From NCBI RefSeq assembly GCF_000482465.1, contig NZ_KI519432.1:60621-124620 (forward strand): 64,000 nucleotides of DNA, read 5' to 3'. The first letter of the stretch is position 1; the number at the start of each line of letters is the position of its first letter. This DNA is from Runella limosa DSM 17973. Its GTDB lineage: Bacteria > Bacteroidota > Bacteroidia > Cytophagales > Spirosomataceae. The translations under genes were made by a program, and so were the position numbers. Below, piece by piece: positions 16,387-25,498 of the stretch. Under the pieces are notes generated by a model. The model did not search any database. It was not told the DNA's origin and saw nothing but the letters and a program-made list of their open reading frames with translations.

Positions 16387-17805
16387 ATGGCAAACCGATT
16401 CTTTCTCTGTATTTTCTTACTTTTTGCCATTGAAAGTAGGGCCCAAAACTGTGAATGTTCGGCGGTGTTGGCTACCTACATCCAGAAAACAGAAGCCAAC
16501 TATGCAGGTTTTCAAGACAAAGTAACTGCTCAAACAAGGCCACGCTACGAACGACTATTGGATAGTTTGCGAACGGCAGCCCATGACTTGCCAGGCGATA
16601 AGCGTTGTTTCCAATTGGTACGGGCCTACAAACGTTTTTTCAAAGATGGGCATTTTCAGGTTTCTTTTAATGAGCCCGAAGTAACGGTTCCCATTCGTAC
16701 CATCAGCACCGACGAGCAGCAAGCGAAAAGCTACTTTGATGCCCACGCTGGCAAATTACATCCATTGGAGGGAATTTGGGAAATCGCGGATGGAAGTTAC
16801 CGCGTGGCACTCATGCGTGATCCACAGCAACCCGACAAAATGGCGGCGGTGGTGTTGGCGGCTAAAAATAAAAAATGGCAACTAGGTATGGTCAAATTTG
16901 AAGCCGCCGCCAGCGGCCCAAGCCCTTATAAAGGAATTTACTGGGCAGGCGACCTCACTTCTTCTGAACGTACCTTCCCGCTGGAAGGGAACTTGCTCAA
17001 CGTCCCTAATTCTGGCTACTGGGTACGGGAATATCCACAAAAGGCAACCCCCGATGAGCTCGCTAAAGTACAGCAGGGCGACGAGGAGTTTCACGTAAAA
17101 GCAATTGATAAACAAACTTTTTACGTACGAATCCCTTCTTTTGGTATTTCCTTTGAAATGGTAGATAGTGTCCTGAAAGCACACGATGCAACGATACGGA
17201 ATTCCCCCCATTTGATTGTAGATATTCGTGACAACTTTGGCGGAATGAATGGGTCTTTTCCTGCCATTTTAAAATACCTCAATACCAATACTTTTCGAGA
17301 TATTCACTCACATTTTAGAAGCACTCCCGACAATTTAAAAGCGGAAGAAGCGATGATTGACCGAGCGCTGACCCAAGGGTGGATTTCGGCCAAAGACGCG
17401 AAACCTTGGCAGGAATCATTGGCTAAAAATCGACTAAAAGTGGGAGAAATGGTGGAATATCCTGCCGATACGATGTCGTACGGGGAAGTGTTGCCGTACC
17501 CTCAAAAAGTGGCAGTGCTAATGAATGAAAACTGTTACAGCAGCGCGGAGTACTTTGTGTTTTATGCCAAACAAAGTAAAAAAGTGACGCTTTTTGGCAA
17601 CCATACGGGTGGCATGATGGACTATGGCAATGTGCGTGAACACGACTTGCCGTGCAAAAACTTCGAACTACGCTTGCCCACCACCCGCACAGGTTGGGTC
17701 GATTATGCCCCCATCGACAACGTTGGTTTTCTGCCCGATGTTCAGATTCCAAGCTCGGAAAAAGATTGGATAAAATTTGTTCAAAATTACTGGCAATCAA
17801 AATAG
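16387..17805 (+). CDS. Secreted S41-family peptidase (C-terminal processing peptidase-like)
   Basis: 472 residues with a signal peptide (MANRFFLCIFLLFAIESRAQ). The N-terminal half (about 25-260) is a family-specific domain. The C-terminal half is a Peptidase_S41 domain with the DIRDNFGG strand-loop (oxyanion region), the ENCYSSAEYF block holding the probable nucleophilic Ser, and a GNHTGGMMDYG loop. It should act in the periplasm or outside the cell on peptides; no PDZ domain is obvious. The next gene, an outer-membrane barrel, starts 27 bp downstream, so the two are probably co-transcribed. Confidence 0.88.
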   Translation: MANRFFLCIFLLFAIESRAQNCECSAVLATYIQKTEANYAGFQDKVTAQTRPRYERLLDSLRTAAHDLPGDKRCFQLVRAYKRFFKDGHFQVSFNEPEVTVPIRTISTDEQQAKSYFDAHAGKLHPLEGIWEIADGSYRVALMRDPQQPDKMAAVVLAAKNKKWQLGMVKFEAAASGPSPYKGIYWAGDLTSSERTFPLEGNLLNVPNSGYWVREYPQKATPDELAKVQQGDEEFHVKAIDKQTFYVRIPSFGISFEMVDSVLKAHDATIRNSPHLIVDIRDNFGGMNGSFPAILKYLNTNTFRDIHSHFRSTPDNLKAEEAMIDRALTQGWISAKDAKPWQESLAKNRLKVGEMVEYPADTMSYGEVLPYPQKVAVLMNENCYSSAEYFVFYAKQSKKVTLFGNHTGGMMDYGNVREHDLPCKNFELRLPTTRTGWVDYAPIDNVGFLPDVQIPSSEKDWIKFVQNYWQSK

Positions 17806-17832
17806 AGTTTTAACCCTTTTTTCTTAACAGTC

Positions 17833-20265
17833 ATGAAACATCTTTTCGTGGTACTGACCCTGGTCAGCGGGCTATGCTTTGCCCAAAACAAAGGAAGCAT
17901 CAAAGGACGCACGGTGGAATTGAGCACCCAAAAAGGGGTGGAGTTTGCGAGTGTTGCGTTGCTATCATCGTCAGATTCATCGCTCGTAAAAGGGAGCGTG
18001 ACTGACACATCAGGGCGTTTTATGCTGCAAAATATTGCAGATGGGCACTATTTGCTGGCCATTTCTAGCGTTGAATACCAGCGTTTTGTATCGGCGCCAA
18101 TCCATATTAGTGAAAACCAACGTGACTGGGATGTAGGAACGCTATTCTTACAAGCCGACCAAAAGCAACTCAATGAAGTCGTGGTGAAGGGGACTAAGCC
18201 TGTTTTTGAGCAAAAAATGGGTAACATCATTGTGAATGTGGATAGCAAAATGTTCAAAACTGCCACCAACGCCCTTGAAGTAATGCGGCGTTCGCCAGGG
18301 TTGTTGGTGGACATGAGCGGAAAAATTACGTTTAGAGGAACATCACCCAAAATTTTGATTGACGGCAAAGACCTACGAATGACCAAAGAACAGGAAAAAA
18401 ACTACCTAAAATCGCTGACGCCCGACCAAATCGAAACGATTGAACTCATGCCCACGCCGCCTGCCAAGTACGAGTCATCGTTCCAGACGGTGATTAACAT
18501 CAAGCTCAAACGTGATCAAAACTTGGGTGGGCGAGGTTCAATCTATGGGACGTATTTGCAACACCGTTTTGCGACGGGCGACGCGGGTGGAAACCTGTCG
18601 TACAAAACCCGAAAAATGGCGTTTTCGCTCAATACAGGCTGGAGTTCATCCAATTGGTACCAAGAACTGACCGACCGACGTATAATGGGAAAAGAAGGAA
18701 ATAAAGATGTGTTTGAGTCGTATGCCTACCTTAAAAACCCCAACCAAAGCCTCAACGGATTAGTAGGAGTAGAGTACGTGGTCAGTCCGCGTCACAGCTT
18801 TGATATTAAACTTACGGGCGATATGGGTAGGGCTCCCAGTTCGACGTATGCGGAAAACAAGTCGGTGCTGCGCGGAAATGAACAACCGTTGATGATAAGC
18901 TACAACCAAATGACGGAAAATAGCCGTTCGTTGACGGGACTAGCGGGCTATACCTACAAAAACAACAAAGGCCGTGAACTGATGGTGGAAGTGGCCGTGG
19001 CAGGCAGTCAGAAACCTGGGACGCAAAATATGGTGTCGGAATATGTGCGAAACAACGAACAAGTGCGGGGTATCTCAGTTCAGCGAAACGACCAACTCGC
19101 CAACTCAACTTTCAGAACATTGAACGCGATTTATACGGACGTTGTGGGGAAAGAATGGAAATTGGAGGCAGGTTTTAAAATGAATTACGTAAAAAACCTT
19201 GCCAAAATTGACTACGATACGCTCATTCGGACGGATGCTTCTCGTTTGACTCCTTTGACAGCGGCTGATTTTCGTAAAGACTTTGGGCGAAGTAATGAGT
19301 TTACGTTCGACGAAAACATTACGATGTTTTTTATGCAAATGAGCAAGCAGTTTAAAAAGCTAGGTTTTACGGCAGGGCTACGGGCGGAAAATACCGTTAC
19401 CCAAGGGGAATCCGTCACATTAGGAGCGATTGTAAACCGCAACTATTGGAATATTTTACCTAACCTAACACTACAGTATAAACTCAACGACAACAGCAAT
19501 TTGGTATGGAGTTCGTCGCGTAAAATTTCACGGCCTACAGTCTGGCAACTCAATCCTTTTCCTTTTTTCATCGACCCCTACACAGTAGCGATGGGAAATC
19601 CGTTCTTGTATCCTCGTATTCGGAATGTATCGGAAGTGACCTATTCGTATAAAAAACTTATGTTGGTCACAGGCTATAATTACAATCAAAACGGGGTGAC
19701 TCAGTTGCCATTGTACAATGCTACCACGAGTCTTACGACTTGGCAACAGGTCAATACCAACAACCATCGACTATTTTTTGATGTGAGTCATTCGGCTACT
19801 TTGATGCCCAAATGGAACTATCAAATGTACCTCAGCACTGCCTACGGGGGCGAAAATGTCACCCTCAATAGCCAAAGCAATTCGGTAGCTGGGCTATCGG
19901 CTTCGCTCTGGGTTTCCAATATGTTTACGTTGCCCAAAGGATATACGCTCGAAGTGTCGGGTTGGTACAATGTTCCCGACCGTGCTAGTTTCTACCGTGC
20001 GCGCTCGTTGGGAGCAATTAATTTAGGCATCCAAAAAAGCTTTGCCAATAACCGCTGGAATACGCAACTGAACGTCAACGATATTTTTTGGACAAGCATT
20101 TTTAGGGCAAACATCCAAGTGGATGATTCGGATATGACGTTTACCAACGTGCAGCCGCAGCGCTATGCGTCGTTTCGGGTGACGTACAACTTTGGGAAGT
20201 CGAAGTACCAAGCTCGCGGGCGAAAATCGGGGGTAAGTGAGGATGCGGCTCGCATTCGCAAATAA
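17833..20265 (+). CDS. Outer-membrane beta-barrel protein (TonB-receptor-like, OMP_b-brl_3)
   Basis: 810 residues. The signal peptide ends at about residue 18 (FAQNKG). A CarboxypepD_reg domain covers about 20-105, a plug-like domain about 115-220 (LLVDMSGKITFRGTSPKILIDGKDLR), and a large barrel about 350-800 of the outer-membrane protein beta-barrel family 3 type. The plug lacks the glycine-rich RGG-type loop of classical receptors, which is usual in this subfamily. The substrate is unknown; partnership with the upstream S41 peptidase suggests peptide handling (inference). A 12-bp GC-rich hairpin follows the stop. Confidence 0.9.
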   Translation: MKHLFVVLTLVSGLCFAQNKGSIKGRTVELSTQKGVEFASVALLSSSDSSLVKGSVTDTSGRFMLQNIADGHYLLAISSVEYQRFVSAPIHISENQRDWDVGTLFLQADQKQLNEVVVKGTKPVFEQKMGNIIVNVDSKMFKTATNALEVMRRSPGLLVDMSGKITFRGTSPKILIDGKDLRMTKEQEKNYLKSLTPDQIETIELMPTPPAKYESSFQTVINIKLKRDQNLGGRGSIYGTYLQHRFATGDAGGNLSYKTRKMAFSLNTGWSSSNWYQELTDRRIMGKEGNKDVFESYAYLKNPNQSLNGLVGVEYVVSPRHSFDIKLTGDMGRAPSSTYAENKSVLRGNEQPLMISYNQMTENSRSLTGLAGYTYKNNKGRELMVEVAVAGSQKPGTQNMVSEYVRNNEQVRGISVQRNDQLANSTFRTLNAIYTDVVGKEWKLEAGFKMNYVKNLAKIDYDTLIRTDASRLTPLTAADFRKDFGRSNEFTFDENITMFFMQMSKQFKKLGFTAGLRAENTVTQGESVTLGAIVNRNYWNILPNLTLQYKLNDNSNLVWSSSRKISRPTVWQLNPFPFFIDPYTVAMGNPFLYPRIRNVSEVTYSYKKLMLVTGYNYNQNGVTQLPLYNATTSLTTWQQVNTNNHRLFFDVSHSATLMPKWNYQMYLSTAYGGENVTLNSQSNSVAGLSASLWVSNMFTLPKGYTLEVSGWYNVPDRASFYRARSLGAINLGIQKSFANNRWNTQLNVNDIFWTSIFRANIQVDDSDMTFTNVQPQRYASFRVTYNFGKSKYQARGRKSGVSEDAARIRK

Positions 20266-20293
20266 CTCAGCATTCCTTTAATTGTCTCTTTTT

Positions 20294-20330
20294 CAACCGC
20301 TGCCTCTGCAAAGCGCAAAGGCAGCGGTTG
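20294..20330 (+). terminator. Terminator-like hairpin after the barrel gene
   Basis: CAACCGCTGCCT (20294-20305) pairs perfectly with AGGCAGCGGTTG (20319-20330) around a 13-nt loop, followed by CCATTTTTAG. It lies 28 bp past the stop at 20265. Confidence 0.75.
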
Positions 20331-20448
20331 CCATTTTTAGTGCAGTGCTGGTCGATACAAAAAGATTTTCCGAAAACTGGCGAATCTTATTGTTTATGTG
20401 GATAATGTCCTATATTTTGGGGTTTTATTCCAATAAACTACTTCAACC

Positions 20449-21576
20449 TTGAAAATAGCTATTTTGAAAGAAACCAAAACCTACGAAAAGCGGGTTGCGG
20501 TCACACCTGACGTTGTTAAGTCCCTTCTCAAAGCGGGTTTTACCTGCGCCGTCCAAAGTGATGCTGGCGAGAAATCTTCCCTACTTAACACCGATTACGA
20601 GAAAGCAGGCGCTCAAGTAGTAGCAGATGTCAAAACGCTCCTTGCCGATGCCGATGTCGTTCTAAAAGTCAACGCCCCTACGCTGGAAGAAGTGGCTCAA
20701 ATGCGCGAAGGTGCAGTGAGCATTTCGTTTCTGTACGCCTACACGCAGCCTGAACTGGTTCAAGCCCTCAATGCCAAGAAAATTTCGGCCTTCAGCATGG
20801 ATGCCGTTCCCCGTACGACCAAAGCCCAAAGCATGGATGCGCTCAGTTCGCAGGCCAACCTCGCGGGCTACAAAGCGGTTTTGCTTGGGGCCAATGCCCT
20901 TGGGAAAATTTTTCCATTGATGATGACGGCCGCAGGAACCATCAAACCCTCGCGGGTACTGATTTTTGGCGCTGGGGTGGCAGGATTACAGGCCATTGCG
21001 ACGGCCAAACGCCTTGGCGCGGTGGTGGAAGTCACCGACGTTCGCCCCGAAACCAAAGAACAGGTGGAGTCGCTGGGCGGGAAGTTTTTGAGCGTAGAAG
21101 GCATGGAAGCCAACAAGTCGGAAGGAGGCTATGCCAAAGAAGTGTCGGCGGAGTTTCTCCAAAAACAACAAGACCTTATCAAACAGCGCATCAAGGACGC
21201 AGACATCGTCATCACAACGGCCTTGGTGATGGGTAAGAAAGCGCCTATTCTGGTGACGGAAGAAATGGTGAAATCAATGAAAACGGGCAGTGTGATTGTG
21301 GATATGGCCGTAGAATCGGGCGGGAACTGTGCCTTGAGCGAAGCCAATCAGACGGTCGTAAAAAACGGGGTCACGATTATTGGAGAGTCAAATCTACCTG
21401 CACTACTCGCCACCAATGCCAGCGACTTGTACGCCAAAAATATCAGTACGTTGTTGTTGCATTTGGCCAACAAAGACGGTTTTAAGTGGGAACTAGAGGA
21501 GGAAATCACGAAAGGAAGCCTCATCACACACCAAGGTCAGTTGGTCCACGCCTTTACCAAATCAATTTTAAAATAA
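20449..21576 (+). CDS. pntA: NAD(P) transhydrogenase subunit alpha, part 1 (PntAA)
   Basis: 375 residues beginning at a TTG codon. TTG is chosen because the canonical N-terminus MKIAILKET begins exactly there and no in-frame ATG precedes it. It is the soluble NAD(H)-binding domain I: AlaDh/PNT N-terminal domain (1-~135, with AVTPDVV and PRTTKAQ) and Rossmann domain (about 140-340, FGAGVAGLQAIATAKRLGA). It works with PntAB and PntB as the proton-driven transhydrogenase that makes NADPH from NADH at the inner membrane. pntAB starts 15 bp after it. Confidence 0.95.
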   Translation: MKIAILKETKTYEKRVAVTPDVVKSLLKAGFTCAVQSDAGEKSSLLNTDYEKAGAQVVADVKTLLADADVVLKVNAPTLEEVAQMREGAVSISFLYAYTQPELVQALNAKKISAFSMDAVPRTTKAQSMDALSSQANLAGYKAVLLGANALGKIFPLMMTAAGTIKPSRVLIFGAGVAGLQAIATAKRLGAVVEVTDVRPETKEQVESLGGKFLSVEGMEANKSEGGYAKEVSAEFLQKQQDLIKQRIKDADIVITTALVMGKKAPILVTEEMVKSMKTGSVIVDMAVESGGNCALSEANQTVVKNGVTIIGESNLPALLATNASDLYAKNISTLLLHLANKDGFKWELEEEITKGSLITHQGQLVHAFTKSILK

Positions 21577-21591
21577 CGTCATCTTCAAATT

Positions 21592-21900
21592 ATGGACGCA
21601 ATCATCACATTTATTGGCGAAAACATACAGCTTATCTACATCCTTATCCTCTCCATTTTTGTCGGGATAGAGGTGATTTCCAAAGTGCCCTCCGCCCTGC
21701 ATACCCCGCTAATGTCGGGTGCCAATGCCATCCACGGGGTGGTTATCATCGGGGCGATCATCGTCATGGGTCATGCCGAAGCAGGCAATTGGCCAGCGTT
21801 GATACTCGGCTTTTTGGCGGTTATTCTCGGAACGCTCAACGTTGTGGGCGGTTTCGTCGTCACCGATCGTATGTTAGAAATGTTTAAAAAGAAAAAGTAA
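21592..21900 (+). CDS. pntAB: NAD(P) transhydrogenase subunit alpha, part 2 (PntAB, membrane part)
   Basis: 102 residues: the separate C-terminal transmembrane piece of the split alpha subunit. It shows the conserved block around FVGIEVISKVPSALHTPLMSG, then two further hydrophobic helices (HGVVIIGAIIVMG, LGFLAVILGTLNVVGGFVV) and a Lys-rich end. It forms part of proton channel domain II with PntB. Spacing to pntA is 15 bp; to pntB it is 120 bp, unusually long within this operon. Confidence 0.94.
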   Translation: MDAIITFIGENIQLIYILILSIFVGIEVISKVPSALHTPLMSGANAIHGVVIIGAIIVMGHAEAGNWPALILGFLAVILGTLNVVGGFVVTDRMLEMFKKKK

Positions 21901-22020
21901 CCGTTTGCAGTTTTTGAGTTTACGGTTTTAGGTCTCGGGTTGAAACTAAAAATCCTAATCTGAAAACCTGAAACAGTAAACCCCAAACAGTAAACTGAAA
22001 ACCTTCAACTGTGAACTGAA
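21901..22020 (+). other. Low-complexity, partly self-complementary spacer between pntAB and pntB
   Basis: A 120-bp spacer built from repeated GAAAC/GTAAAC words: AAACAGTAAAC occurs at 21971-21979 (as AACAGTAAAC) and again at 21985-21995. The 5' half is rich in the complementary GTTTTT, GTTTAC and GGTTTT words, so the RNA could fold into a long imperfect hairpin. No ORF and no clear terminator. Confidence 0.45.
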
Positions 22021-23427
22021 ATGATACAACAATATTGGTTATACCTTATTTACCTTTTGGGCTCGGTATTTTTTATCGTAGGATTAAAAATGCTTTCGGG
22101 GCCTAAAACTGCCCGTAACGGCAACTTCTTGGCAGCGGCAGGGATGGCGATTGCTATTTTGGGTACTATTTTTATGCATACCAACGAAGACGGCGAGCCG
22201 ATTGGCAACTACGGCTGGATTTTCGGCGGGATTGCCATCGGAACCATCATCGGTTGGATTTCGGCCAAAAAAGTAAAAATGACCGATATGCCGCAAATGG
22301 TGAGTCTTTTCAACGGAATGGGGGGCGCTTGTGCGGCACTTATTTCGTTGGTCGAATTTGGACACCTGCACGACGATGCTTCTCCCGCCACCGTCTTGAC
22401 GATTGTGGCAGGATTGGTCATCGGTAGCGTGTCGTTTTCGGGTAGTATCATCGCCTACGCCAAGTTGCAGGAAATCATGAAAAAAACCTTCCGCTTACCT
22501 GCGCAAAACATCCTTACTTTGGTGCTGTTGATAGCAACGTTAGGGCTGACCGTTTACATTGCGTTGGGGCATCCAAGCACGACCTTGGTTTATACGGTTT
22601 TTGCGTTGTCGTTGGCCTACGGTGTCCTTTTTGTGTTACCAATTGGAGGAGCTGATATGCCTGTGGTGATTTCGCTTCTCAACTCTTTTACGGGCGTAGC
22701 GGCGGCTTTTGGTGGGTTTTTGTACGACAACCAAGTGATGCTTACGGGAGGGATTTTGGTAGGTTCGGCAGGGACGTTACTGACGATTTTGATGTGTAAT
22801 GCCATGAACCGCTCTCTTACAAACGTAATTTTTGGCTCATTCGGAGGAGGTAGTGCCGCCGCCGCAGGTGGAGGAAGCGCCACAACGGGGGGAGCGGTGA
22901 AAAGCAGTACGCCTTCTGACGTCGCTATCATGATGAACTACGCCCAAAAAGTGATTATTGTACCGGGCTACGGATTAGCGGTAGCGCAGGCCCAGCACGT
23001 GATTCACGAATTGGAAGCTTTGCTCGAACAGCGTGGCGTGGAGGTAAAATACGCGATTCACCCCGTGGCAGGACGGATGCCTGGGCACATGAACGTGCTT
23101 TTGGCGGAATCGAACGTGGCCTACGATAAGTTGGTGGAAATGGAAGAAATCAACGACCAGTTTTCGACGACCGACGTGGTGTTTGTCGTAGGAGCCAATG
23201 ACGTAGTAAACCCCGCTGCCCGCAGCAATCCTGCCAGTCCGATTTACGGAATGCCGATTTTGAACGCCGACAAAGCCAAAACGGTGATTGTCAGCAAGCG
23301 TTCGATGGCGGCGGGTTACGCTGGTATCGACAACGAATTGTTTTATTACCCCAACTGTATGATGTTGTTTGGGGATGCCAAAGACTCAATTACTAAAGTA
23401 GTAGCAGAATTGAAGGGCATGGATTAG
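22021..23427 (+). CDS. pntB: NAD(P) transhydrogenase subunit beta (PntB)
   Basis: 468 residues. The N-terminal two thirds are a bundle of about nine membrane helices (domain II; DMPQMVSLFNGMGGACAALIS is the conserved loop). The C-terminal NADP(H)-binding domain III starts near residue 290 after an Ala/Gly/Ser-rich linker (ALAVAQAQH-type motif, IHPVAGRMPGHMNVLLAE, VGANDVVNPAA). It completes the three-gene transhydrogenase unit. A GC-containing hairpin followed by GCTTTT lies about 40 bp after the stop. Confidence 0.96.
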   Translation: MIQQYWLYLIYLLGSVFFIVGLKMLSGPKTARNGNFLAAAGMAIAILGTIFMHTNEDGEPIGNYGWIFGGIAIGTIIGWISAKKVKMTDMPQMVSLFNGMGGACAALISLVEFGHLHDDASPATVLTIVAGLVIGSVSFSGSIIAYAKLQEIMKKTFRLPAQNILTLVLLIATLGLTVYIALGHPSTTLVYTVFALSLAYGVLFVLPIGGADMPVVISLLNSFTGVAAAFGGFLYDNQVMLTGGILVGSAGTLLTILMCNAMNRSLTNVIFGSFGGGSAAAAGGGSATTGGAVKSSTPSDVAIMMNYAQKVIIVPGYGLAVAQAQHVIHELEALLEQRGVEVKYAIHPVAGRMPGHMNVLLAESNVAYDKLVEMEEINDQFSTTDVVFVVGANDVVNPAARSNPASPIYGMPILNADKAKTVIVSKRSMAAGYAGIDNELFYYPNCMMLFGDAKDSITKVVAELKGMD

Positions 23428-23466
23428 CAAATGTCGAATAAAAAAATGACGAAATACGAAATTGTT

Positions 23467-23500
23467 AAAGCGCTTGGGGAAACCTGAGCGTTTTGCTTTT
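23467..23500 (+). terminator. Probable terminator after pntB
   Basis: AAAGCGCT (23467-23474) pairs with AGCGTTTT (23487-23494), including one G-T wobble, around a 12-nt loop; T-rich sequence (GCTTTT) follows. It lies between pntB and the convergent sulfatase gene. Confidence 0.6.
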
Positions 23501-23570
23501 AGTAGGTAAACTAGGTTGGACTTAGTAGAAAGAATGAATCAGATTACAGCGGGAGGAGGAGAGTTTTCAC

Positions 23571-25088
23571 TCACTTTTTCTCTTCCTTTGCCAAAATTGC
23601 AGCCGCTTCAGTATCGTCGTATTGGCGAATGAGTTGTTTTAGATCGATCGTAAGCTGTTTTTGAATCTTCTGATAGGCAGGTTTGTCGTACAAATTATTC
23701 ATTTCTTCGGGGTCTTTTTGGAGGTCGTACAACTCCCAAAACTCGCCATCTTTATAAAAACGAATCAGTTTATAGCGGTCGGTACGGATGCCAAAGTGCG
23801 TTTGTACGCTGTGCTCGGCGGGGTATTCGTAATAGTGGTAATAGGTTGATTTGCGCGCTTTTTTGCTGAAAAACGACTGTCCCTGCATATCAGCAGGAAC
23901 ACTCAGTCCTGCTTCTTGTAAAATAGTGGGGGCAAAATCGGTATTGTTATGAATCGCTCGGTCGATAGTCCCTGCTTTGATGCGTTTGGGATAGCGAATG
24001 AGCATCGGCATGTGGTGCGACTCTTCGTACATAAATCGCTTGTCGAACCAACCATGTTCGCCCAAATAAAACCCTTGGTCGGACGAATACACCACCAACG
24101 TATTTTCGGTCAAGCCTTTTTTGTCCAAGTAATCCAATACTTTTCCCACGTTACGGTCGAGCGAAAGAAGTGTTCCCAAATAATCTTGCATGTAGCGCTG
24201 GTATTTCCATTCGTCAAGTGCCCGTCCCGACAAATTTTGTTTCTTAAAATCAGCCGACACTTGGTCGTAGTAGGCGAGCCACGCCTTGCGTTGGGCGGGG
24301 TTCATGCGTTTCACAAAAGGGTCACTGCCCGCGTCCACTTTGAGGTCTTCCTTCAAACGCATGGTTTTGGTCACGGTCATGTCTTGGCGTTTGGCGGCAA
24401 TCCGACCTTCGTACGAATCGTAAAAACTCTTAGGAAGGGGGAATTTTACGTGGTCGAATGCGCGCAAATCGGTCGTGTCAGGTTGCCAATTTCGGTGCGG
24501 ACATTTGTGACCAATCACCAGACAAAACGGCTTTGAAGGGTCGCGGTCTTGGTCGAGCCAATGTAGTGCTTTTTCGGTAATAACGTCGGTGGCGTATCCT
24601 TCTTGGCGAACCGTTTTACCGCCCATTTCGATAAAATCAGGGTTGTAATAAGCGCCTTGCCCAGGCAATACCGACCAATAATCGAAGTACTGAGGGGTAG
24701 CTTCTAAATGCCATTTGCCAATCCAGCCCATTTGATAACCAGCGGCTTGGAGGTACTTAGGGTACATCGGTTGGCTTGCATCAAACTTTGTGAGGTTGTC
24801 GCGGTGGCCATTTTTGTGGCTATACTTTCCTGTCAACAACGTAGCACGGCTGGGGGCGCACAAGGAGTTGGTACAAAACATATTTTGGTACACGGCCCCC
24901 TCTTTGGCCAAGCGGTCGATGTTAGGCGTTTTGATGTAGGGACTTCCGTAAGCGCTGATGGCTTGCAAGGCGTGGTCGTCCGAAAACAGAATCAGGATGT
25001 TGGGGCGTTTATCTTTGGGCTTAAACGACAACAATCCCATGCCGAGTGTCAGCCCAAAGGCAATGACGATTAGGGCGGTCTTTTTCAT
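23571..25088 (-). CDS. Secreted sulfatase (arylsulfatase/GlcNAc-6-sulfatase-like)
   Basis: 505 residues. An N-terminal hydrophobic signal or anchor (~1-22) is followed by the alkaline-phosphatase-fold sulfatase domain. The first metal-binding Asp pair is in FSDDHA (about 37-38). The sulfatase signature CAPSRATLLTGKY has Cys77 as the residue converted to formylglycine. GKWH, the GEHGW-type motif and a C-terminal sulfatase subdomain follow. It hydrolyses sulfate esters in the periplasm or outside, probably on sulfated glycans, and needs a maturation enzyme (FGE or anSME) that is not in the window. Length and the WSVLPGQGAYY region recall heparan/mucin 6-O-sulfatases; the exact subfamily is uncertain. 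Confidence 0.92.
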   Translation of the reverse strand: MKKTALIVIAFGLTLGMGLLSFKPKDKRPNILILFSDDHALQAISAYGSPYIKTPNIDRLAKEGAVYQNMFCTNSLCAPSRATLLTGKYSHKNGHRDNLTKFDASQPMYPKYLQAAGYQMGWIGKWHLEATPQYFDYWSVLPGQGAYYNPDFIEMGGKTVRQEGYATDVITEKALHWLDQDRDPSKPFCLVIGHKCPHRNWQPDTTDLRAFDHVKFPLPKSFYDSYEGRIAAKRQDMTVTKTMRLKEDLKVDAGSDPFVKRMNPAQRKAWLAYYDQVSADFKKQNLSGRALDEWKYQRYMQDYLGTLLSLDRNVGKVLDYLDKKGLTENTLVVYSSDQGFYLGEHGWFDKRFMYEESHHMPMLIRYPKRIKAGTIDRAIHNNTDFAPTILQEAGLSVPADMQGQSFFSKKARKSTYYHYYEYPAEHSVQTHFGIRTDRYKLIRFYKDGEFWELYDLQKDPEEMNNLYDKPAYQKIQKQLTIDLKQLIRQYDDTEAAAILAKEEKK

Positions 25089-25498
25089 TATTGTTTGAAG
25101 TTTATGGTTTGCTATTTTTTCGGTTTGCCCCTTGTTTCCCTGCTAGGTTGAACGCATTAAGTAGTTGCGTATAAATTTTAGGGTATTAGTAGTTTGTTAT
25201 GCTTCTACGAAGCAAAAATCAAAAAAATATGCTTCTGCTACTACTACAAATGTTACGCCTCTACCGAGGCTACTTTGAATTACTCTAAAATTTTTGTTAA
25301 TCTACTTAAAATACATAGTCAATATTCATTGATCCAGAGGAGCTACATCTTAGTAGGAAGAATGGATTCGATTAGAACCAAAGCCCCATCGGGGTGGCAT
25401 CTTTCACTAAGATTTATCCTTGCTGAGGCTACTTTTTTAGTGCGATTAACCTGTTTTTTCGCAAAGTCTTAAGAGCCGCGAAGAGGTTTTACTCTTTG
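25089..25498. repeat. Gene-free stretch with short variable-stem hairpins (dispersed-repeat-like)
   Basis: A 410-bp gap between two minus-strand genes. It holds small hairpins of one pattern: 25201-25213 (GCTTC-TAC-GAAGC), 25257-25270 (GCCTC-TACC-GAGGC) and 25383-25394 (GCCCC-ATC-GGGG). Between them are related words such as GAGGCTACTTT (25265, 25433) and GAGCTACATCTTAGTAG (25339). This looks like an old, diverged array of an intergenic repeat. The longest plus-strand frame (25194-25472) runs across these repeats and looks non-coding. Confidence 0.55.

Noticed and set aside
21901..22020. Terminator between pntAB and pntB
   Set aside because: The spacer is self-complementary only imperfectly and has no stable GC stem with T-run; the genes are normally one operon.
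25194..25472. 92-codon plus-strand frame between two minus-strand genes
   Set aside because: Composition is repeat-like, with Tyr/Cys runs from hairpin words, and there is no start context or homology signal.
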